A stretch of DNA of 64,000 nucleotides, taken from JAVKFF01 sp040226215. Lineage in GTDB: Bacteria > Pseudomonadota > Alphaproteobacteria > DSM-16000 > Inquilinaceae. Below the pieces are notes generated by a model that worked only from the letters and a program-made list of their open reading frames with translations, ran no database searches and had not been told where the DNA came from. Below, piece after piece: positions 59,417 through 64,000 of this stretch. The stretch's first letter is position 1. Every line of letters starts with the position of its first letter. A program made the translations under genes and the position numbers. Location of the stretch: contig JAVKFF010000149.1 of the NCBI GenBank assembly GCA_040226215.1, positions 1 through 64,000 of the forward strand. The letters run 5' to 3'.

Positions 59417-60409
59417 TCACTCGATCCAGCCGCGCTCGCGATAGTACTGCTCCGCACCCGGATGCAGCGGCACGCCGGTGTTTTCCGGCCGCCACGCGGC
59501 CTCCGGGTTGAAGCCGGCCCAGGCGGCGTGCGCCTCGCCCATGGCGTCGGCGTTCTCGATCAGCGTGCGGGTGATCGCGTAGGCCACCTCGTCGGGCAGG
59601 CTGGCATTGGCGATCAGCACGGTGCCGAAATCGGCTCCCATGTTGGCTTCCGTCTGGTTGTCGAACCAGGGCCCGTACGCGGCCGGCGCCAGCCCGTTGG
59701 CGGCGAGGTGGTCGAGCACGCTCTGCGGCAGGTCGAGGAAGCGAACATCGCCGGTCAGCGTGACCTCGGTGATCACCGGATGGCCCTGCAGCACGGTGTC
59801 GAAATAGAGGTCGGCACCGCCGTCACGGATGACCTGCGGGATCTGCGCGGTCTCGACCTGGATGATGTCGCCGCCATTGGCGATGATCTCGTCCCGGCTG
59901 GTGCCCAGCGCCTCCATGATCATGTCGGCGGTCGGCGGGGCGGAGGAGCCGGCCGGCTTCATGATGACGCGGATCGCCTCGTCGGAGGAGAGGATCGCCT
60001 CCAGCGTGTCGAGGCCGGTGCGCTCCACGAAGTCGTTGGTCACCATGGCCGCCATGTAGACCGAGTTGAGTCCGCCCACGAGCGCCCGGATGTCGGGGGC
60101 CGAGGCGCCCTGGTATAGCTCGTGACCATTGGCCGCCCAGACCGAGGTGGCAACATTGGCGAGCGCCACTTCCGCGTCGCCGTTCTGCACCACCATCGGG
60201 TTGGCGATGCCGCCGCCCCGGGCGATGATCTCGACATTGGCGTCGCCGAGTTGCGGTTCGATCAAGCCCTCGAGCGTGGCGGCGAAGACGTACCAGGACG
60301 AGCCCTCGCGCATCGCGCCGATGCGGATGTCCTGGGCACTGGCATAGGTGCTGACGCCCACGACGGCGCCCACAAAGCCGCCGACAGCGGCGGTGAACAG
60401 CTTCCTCAT
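59417..60409 (-). CDS. TAXI family TRAP solute-binding protein
   Basis: A 330-aa periplasmic protein with a Sec signal (residues 1-25, ASAQ) and the TAXI start DIRIGAMREGSSWYVFAATLEGLI. The later GGGIANPMVVQNGDAEVALAN and VIMKPAGSSAPPTADMIMEALG segments are typical. TAXI proteins bind dicarboxylates, glutamate or unknown acids. Here the surrounding enzymes point to a sugar-acid-like or lactone-containing solute; not proven. Confidence 0.9.
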   Translation of the reverse strand: MRKLFTAAVGGFVGAVVGVSTYASAQDIRIGAMREGSSWYVFAATLEGLIEPQLGDANVEIIARGGGIANPMVVQNGDAEVALANVATSVWAANGHELYQGASAPDIRALVGGLNSVYMAAMVTNDFVERTGLDTLEAILSSDEAIRVIMKPAGSSAPPTADMIMEALGTSRDEIIANGGDIIQVETAQIPQVIRDGGADLYFDTVLQGHPVITEVTLTGDVRFLDLPQSVLDHLAANGLAPAAYGPWFDNQTEANMGADFGTVLIANASLPDEVAYAITRTLIENADAMGEAHAAWAGFNPEAAWRPENTGVPLHPGAEQYYRERGWIE

Positions 60410-60474
60410 TGGACGGTTTCCTCCCTTTTCTGGATCCCGGTGGTCCGGTTCGATGTGTGGCGGGGGAAGGCGGC

Positions 60475-61419
60475 CTACTCGGCCGCTTCCTCCAGCAGCA
60501 TGCCCGCCTCGCGCAAGGCCGAGCGGATCATCTCCAACTCCTTGCCCTTGGGCGGCTCGGTCGGCTGGCGGACCTTGTTGGAGCTGAAGCGGCCGGCCAG
60601 CATCATTGCGGTCTTCATGCGCGAATGGGCATCGCCCGTGGGCTCGCCCAGGCCGTAGACAGCCTCCTTCAGCGGCAGGATGGAGTTCTGGATATCCATC
60701 GCCGTCTTCAGGTCACCCTGCTTCACTGCTTCGTAGAGCGCGCAGATGCGGTCGGGGATGAACGAGGCGAAGCCGACCAGCGCGCCGTCCACGCCCTGCA
60801 CCATCGAGGCCAGCAGGTACTCGTCATGGCAGGTGAGGACCGCCTTCTCCGGCGCAGTGGCGCGGATCGCGTTGACGTCGCGGGCATACTTGCTCATCTC
60901 CCGCGTGCCCACCTTGAAGCCGGCGACATGCGGCAGCTTGGCCAGTTCCACCATCAGGTCGGTGGAGTAGGAAGCCCTGGTCCAGGCCGGGTAGACATGG
61001 ACGATGAGGTCGAGGCCGGAGCCCTCGCCGATGGCCTGGAAGTACTTCAACACGTGCTCGTCGCGCATGCCGAAGCGCAGCCACATGTGCGGCGGCATGA
61101 CCAGCGCGCCCGAGGCGCCGGCCTCGCGGAAGGCGACGCCGTGCTCGACCGCCTCGGTGATCGACTCGCAGCAGATGCCGGAGACCACCGGCACCCGGCC
61201 ATCGGCGGCCTTGGCGACGATGCGCGTCACCTCCGCCCGCTCGTCCCGATCGAGCGCGAAGACCTCGCCGGTATGGCCGTTGGTGACGAGGCCGGTGATG
61301 CCCGGATGGGTCAGCAGCCAGGATGTGAAGCGGGTGAGTTCCGCCTCGTCGATGCTTTCGTCGTCATGGAACGGCACCTGCAGCGCCGGCATGATGCCCT
61401 TGTAGTCCCACTTGGCCAT
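60475..61419 (-). CDS. DapA/dihydrodipicolinate synthase family lyase
   Basis: A 314-aa class I aldolase-type enzyme. Motifs are NGHTGEVFALDRDER (residues 48-62), Tyr in LIVHVYPAW, and Lys in AGFKVGTRE, the Schiff-base lysine. It differs clearly from the family member at 769-1713 (LYNIP there, VHVYPAW here). Family members include sugar-acid dehydratases/aldolases, which would suit an operon with an oligogalacturonate-lyase-like protein. ATG at 61419 (MAKWDYKG); the frame upstream to 61527 is not supported. It follows the IclR gene in the same direction. Confidence 0.87.
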   Translation of the reverse strand: MAKWDYKGIMPALQVPFHDDESIDEAELTRFTSWLLTHPGITGLVTNGHTGEVFALDRDERAEVTRIVAKAADGRVPVVSGICCESITEAVEHGVAFREAGASGALVMPPHMWLRFGMRDEHVLKYFQAIGEGSGLDLIVHVYPAWTRASYSTDLMVELAKLPHVAGFKVGTREMSKYARDVNAIRATAPEKAVLTCHDEYLLASMVQGVDGALVGFASFIPDRICALYEAVKQGDLKTAMDIQNSILPLKEAVYGLGEPTGDAHSRMKTAMMLAGRFSSNKVRQPTEPPKGKELEMIRSALREAGMLLEEAAE

Positions 61420-61483
61420 TCGTCTTCCCTTCTTCTCTGTCGATGGTCCGTTGTCCGCGGATCGGTGGATGTCGGCGTGGCCT

Positions 61484-62299
61484 TTACGCCACGTTCGAGG
61501 CGGCCATGCCGTTGGCCCTGAGCGCACGGGCGATCTGGCCGGCCGCGTGCTTCAGCGGCTCCAGTGAGCGGCCGATGAACTCCTCCTCGCTGGCGTGGAA
61601 GCTCGGCGCGGCGACGCTGATCGCGGCCATGGCGATACCGTCCTCGTCGAGCACGGGTGCTGCGAGGATGCGCAGGCCCGAGGAGATCAGCGACTCGCCC
61701 GAGGCGTAGCCGAGCTGGCGCACCTGGTTGAGCATTGCCTCGACCTGGGAAGCGCTCAGCTCCTGCTGCGGCCGGTGCTGGCTGCGTGGCCTCTGTGCCA
61801 ACACGCCGTCGACCACCTCCCGCGTCGAGAAGGCGAGGATCGACAGCCCGATGGTGCTGCAATAGGCCGGGATGGTGGTGCCGATGCGGATGTCGACGCC
61901 GAGCCGGGTGACCCCGGCGCGCACCCGCTCGACATAGAGGATGTCGGCGTGGTCGAGCACGCCGAGGCTGGCCGCCTCGCTGACATCGTTTACCAGGCGC
62001 CGCAGGATCGGCCGGGCGACGTCGCGCAGGTCCATGCGGGCGATGGCGTGGAAGCCGAGATCGGTGACCTTGAGTCCCAGCCGGAACGACTTCGTCCCTT
62101 CCACCCGCTCCACATAGTCGAAGGCGTTGAGGGTGTTGAGCATGCGGAACGTCGTACCGGGATCGAGTCCGGCGGCGCGGGCGACCTCGCTCAACGTCAT
62201 CTCCGGCCGCTCGGCGCTGAACGCCTCCAGCACGCGCAGGCCCTTGGCCAGGGAGTTGACCATGTTTCGGGGGTTGACGCGCGTTGGCGAGGCTGTCAT
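61484..62299 (-). CDS. IclR family transcriptional regulator
   Basis: A 271-aa regulator with helix-turn-helix (residues 20-90; LSEVARAAGLDPGTTFRMLNTLNAFDYV) and the IclR effector domain (YCSTIGLSILAF, LISSGLRILAAPVLDEDGIAMAAIS). It is the first gene of the leftward run and probably controls it. A perfect inverted repeat lies immediately upstream (62302-62316). It shares length and plan with the other IclR at 45633-46448 but has a different effector domain sequence. Confidence 0.9.
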   Translation of the reverse strand: MTASPTRVNPRNMVNSLAKGLRVLEAFSAERPEMTLSEVARAAGLDPGTTFRMLNTLNAFDYVERVEGTKSFRLGLKVTDLGFHAIARMDLRDVARPILRRLVNDVSEAASLGVLDHADILYVERVRAGVTRLGVDIRIGTTIPAYCSTIGLSILAFSTREVVDGVLAQRPRSQHRPQQELSASQVEAMLNQVRQLGYASGESLISSGLRILAAPVLDEDGIAMAAISVAAPSFHASEEEFIGRSLEPLKHAAGQIARALRANGMAASNVA

Positions 62300-62301
62300 T
62301 T

Positions 62302-62316
62302 TTTCGGATTGCGAAA
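62302..62316. promoter_or_regulatory. IclR operator-like palindrome
   Basis: TTTCG and CGAAA flank GATTG (5-5-5 spacing), three bases before the IclR start codon, in a short AT-rich stretch. Location suggests autoregulation. A weaker TTTTG...CGAAG pair follows (62321-62335). Binding not demonstrated. Confidence 0.5.
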
Positions 62317-62402
62317 TTATTTTTGTGATACGAAGATGCTGACATGATCGGCAGGCGCTGTCAACGCGCCGGCGATGCCCGTCACTGCGTGTGGATGTCG
62401 GC

Positions 62403-62438
62403 CTGCGAACGGACCTGCGAATGGACCGGCGAACGGAA
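62403..62438. repeat. Three imperfect 12-bp tandem repeats
   Basis: Three 12-bp units close to CTGCGAACGGAC (62403-62414, 62415-62426, 62427-62438) lie between the IclR promoter and the TauE stop codon. They are not in a gene. Probably slippage; a transcription-end role is possible but no hairpin is evident. Confidence 0.6.
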
Positions 62439-62443
62439 CGGGG

Positions 62444-63163
62444 TCAGGCGCCGCGCAGCAGCAGGACCAGCGCGCTGAGAACGACCATGGCAAGGAGGAC
62501 GCGGCGCAGCAGGCCGCGGTCGACCAGTCGGATGCCCCAGCGCGAGGCGAAGAAGCCGAGCAGCATCGGCGGCACCAGGACGAGGCCGCGGACGAGATCC
62601 GTGCCGGAGAACGAACCGAAGCCGGCCAGCGAGGCGATGGAGACCACCGCGCCGACGGTGAAGTAGGCCGACAGCGTGGCGCGAACCTCCGCCCCGCTGC
62701 CATGCTGCATGACGATGACCATGGGCGGGCCGCCGATGGAGGTGAGCGTGCCCATGTAGCCCGAGGCGAAGCCGGCGATGCCCATGCTTGTGGTGGTGCG
62801 GCGGACTTTCAGGCCCAGCAGGCTGAGGGCGACAGCGGCCAGAATGAGGATGGCGAAGAGCCTGGCATAGCTGTCCTGGGTGAGCGCGGTCAGGGTCAGC
62901 GCCGCAAGGATGGCGGCGGGCAGGCGGCCGACCAGCGCGGCGATCGTACCGGACCAGTCGACGGCGGCGAACTCCCGCCAGACCGCCAGCACGGCGGTGA
63001 AGAACATCGGCACCAGCATCGCCCCCGGCACGTATTCCGGCGCGATCAGCAGAACCACGGGCGAGGCGAACAGGCCGAGGCCGACACCGGTCGTGCCCTG
63101 CAGGAAGGCGCCGCCGCATACCAGGGCGCAGACCAGGGCAAGTATCGCGGGGTCGAGTCCCAT
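62444..63163 (-). CDS. TauE/SafE family membrane protein
   Basis: A 239-aa protein with about seven hydrophobic helices and family motifs GGAFLQGTTGVGLGLFASPVV (residues 15-35) and SGYMGTLTSIGGPPMVIVM (near 130). ATG at 63163 was chosen because the frame further upstream (to 63322) is basic, lacks membrane character and reads through the gap. It is probably an anion exporter. It is a distant relative of the TauE at 9181-9975. Promoter region unclear. Confidence 0.82.
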   Translation of the reverse strand: MGLDPAILALVCALVCGGAFLQGTTGVGLGLFASPVVLLIAPEYVPGAMLVPMFFTAVLAVWREFAAVDWSGTIAALVGRLPAAILAALTLTALTQDSYARLFAILILAAVALSLLGLKVRRTTTSMGIAGFASGYMGTLTSIGGPPMVIVMQHGSGAEVRATLSAYFTVGAVVSIASLAGFGSFSGTDLVRGLVLVPPMLLGFFASRWGIRLVDRGLLRRVLLAMVVLSALVLLLRGA

Positions 63164-63354
63164 CCGGGTGGCTCCTGTCAGGCGGACGGCCAAATGGCCG
63201 CCGGGGGGAAGCAACCCTAGGCGGGTCAATCCGAAAAGGAAGACCTTCATGGCCTGCACTGGCCTCGACCTCGACCCCGGCCCCGACTGGAACGGCCGGG
63301 ACCGTCGTCGCCGGGCTGCCATCTGCTTTCGCCTTGGCGATGGAGTGGCATTGC

Positions 63355-63396
63355 ATCGATCGGCTGGATGCGTCCAGGCACATCCAGCCGATCGAT
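63355..63396. repeat. Hairpin 1: perfect 16-bp inverted repeat
   Basis: Arms 63355-63370 and 63381-63396 (core CGGCTGGATG and CATCCAGCCG) are perfectly complementary around a 10-base loop. It is the first of three consecutive hairpins in the 377-bp gap 63164-63540, which has no gene. No long T tract follows, so a simple terminator is unlikely. Confidence 0.8.
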
Positions 63397-63400
63397 AATC

Positions 63401-63470
63401 TAATAGACAGGATCACGGCTCCACGGAGCCGGCATCGGCTCCGTGAAGCCGTGTGAATCCTGTCTACTAG
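63401..63470. repeat. Hairpin 2: long imperfect inverted repeat
   Basis: Arms 63401-63430 and 63437-63470 pair along about 30 bases with a 2-base bulge and a few mismatches around a 6-base loop; AGACAGGAT faces ATCCTGTCT and CACGGAGCC faces GGCTCCGTG. It looks like a REP/BIME-type palindromic element. It is adjacent to hairpins 1 and 3, sharing ATCGAT edges. Confidence 0.75.
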
Positions 63471-63478
63471 CCATCGAT

Positions 63479-63543
63479 TAGAGCGGATTCACATGCCTTG
63501 ACGGGAGCGCTTCCGCGATTCCTTCAAGGTATGATCCGCTCTA
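63479..63543. repeat. Hairpin 3 ending at a stop codon
   Basis: TAGAGCGGAT (63479-63488) faces ATCCGCTCTA at 63534-63543, and TGCCTTGA faces TCAAGGTA inside, giving a stem with small bulges. It ends on the TAG stop of the 63541-63948 gene. The type of element resembles dispersed palindromes in alphaproteobacterial genomes. It may protect the 3' end of that message. Confidence 0.7.
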
Positions 63544-63948
63544 GGCCTGGACGGAAGCGGGACGCGGCGCCGCGCGGAGCGAGGCATATTCGAGGGCGGC
63601 GAAGAGCGCGACCACCAGGGCCTGGGCAACCACGAAGGCGACGCCCAGGGCGTTCGGCGCGACCCAGCCCGTGAGCAGCAGGGCGAAACTTGCCACCACC
63701 CAGGCCTCATTGCCGAGGATCACCAGCCAGACGGCCCCGGCATGGCCATGACCAAACCGGCCGATGGCGAACATGAGGACGCCGAGCGGCAGCAGGACGA
63801 GGCCCGAATAGAAGAGGAGGCTGGCGGGCAGGGCGGTCAGCGCGGCCAGGGTCTCCGGCAGCACCGTCAGCAGTAGCCCCATGGCAAGGGCGGTGACGGC
63901 GTCGGTGGTCAGGATGGTGCGCAGCGTGAAACGGGACGAGATGGTCAT
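63541..63948 (-). CDS. Small hypothetical membrane protein
   Basis: A 135-aa protein with four predicted transmembrane helices (about residues 15-35, 43-62, 70-95 and 98-120) and a charged C-terminus. No named family was recognised. ATG at 63948 follows a GGAGAC ribosome site. The gene is leftward, near the window end, and its stop overlaps hairpin 3. No link to the neighbouring transport modules can be made. Composition is typical of the window. Confidence 0.75.
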   Translation of the reverse strand: MTISSRFTLRTILTTDAVTALAMGLLLTVLPETLAALTALPASLLFYSGLVLLPLGVLMFAIGRFGHGHAGAVWLVILGNEAWVVASFALLLTGWVAPNALGVAFVVAQALVVALFAALEYASLRAAPRPASVQA

Positions 63949-64000
63949 GATCGGTCTCCTGCGTGTCCGCGCGGCCGTGATCGGCCGGCATGCGGGACGG

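Noticed and set aside
1..64000. CRISPR array, tRNA, rRNA, phage or insertion sequence
   Set aside because: No regularly spaced repeats, no tRNA-like folds noticed, and no transposase or integrase motifs among the reading frames.

Overview
The window is about 64 kb of high-GC DNA (roughly two thirds G+C by eye) that is almost fully coding, with ATGA/GTGA gene overlaps throughout. Gene content (TRAP and Liv-type transporters, FCD-type GntR and IclR regulators, CaiB/BaiF CoA-transferases, BKACE enzymes, a QuiC-type dehydratase) points to a metabolically versatile alphaproteobacterium, probably Rhodospirillales-like. No rRNA, tRNA, CRISPR array, insertion sequence or phage gene was seen. All coordinates, starts and motif calls were read by eye.

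Layout. (1) 1-9.1 kb: a catabolic block with a three-part FAD/[2Fe-2S] amine dehydrogenase, a DapA-family enzyme, a DadA-like oxidase, a CaiB CoA-transferase, a TauD-type dioxygenase and a mandelate-racemase-family enzyme around an FCD GntR gene; one 20-bp palindrome occurs three times at its promoters. (2) 9.2-10.9 kb: two small exporters. (3) 11-18.3 kb: a quinate/shikimate-type locus (3-dehydroshikimate dehydratase, TetR regulator, shikimate/quinate dehydrogenase, TRAP transporter, type II dehydroquinase-like protein) with three related operators lying inside promoter spacers. (4) 18.4-28.8 kb: a divergent locus around a 34-bp palindrome. Leftward: a lambda-crystallin-type 3-hydroxyacid dehydrogenase, a BKACE enzyme, a Tat-dependent TRAP system and a second dehydrogenase. 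Rightward: GntR, a CaiC-like CoA ligase, a CaiD-like hydratase and a beta-amino-acid aminotransferase-like protein. (5) 29-40.4 kb: a second BKACE, a HyuA/HyuB pair, a complete Liv-type ABC transporter, an AhpD-like protein, another FCD GntR and a cupin. (6) 40.5-44.6 kb: a TRAP operon with an embedded cytoplasmic serine hydrolase. (7) 44.8-50.2 kb: an SDR, an IclR regulator, and a CaiB gene followed by two proteins resembling 2-hydroxyacyl-CoA dehydratase / benzoyl-CoA reductase BcrC and BcrB, apparently without cluster cysteines or the ATPase partner. (8) 50.4-54.5 kb: an Fbp-like ABC importer. (9) 54.5-62.3 kb: a seven-gene leftward series (IclR, DapA family, TAXI-TRAP binding protein and fused permease, oligogalacturonate-lyase-like propeller, amidohydrolase, DUF1445). 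(10) 62.4-64 kb: a TauE exporter, three consecutive large hairpins and a small membrane protein.

Taken together the region is a series of import-and-degrade modules, most pairing a transporter with a local regulator and a few enzymes. The most unusual parts are the cysteine-depleted BcrCB-like pair, the two-BKACE locus, the TAXI-TRAP/oligogalacturonate-lyase-like operon and the quinate locus with a dehydroquinase altered at two substrate-binding positions.
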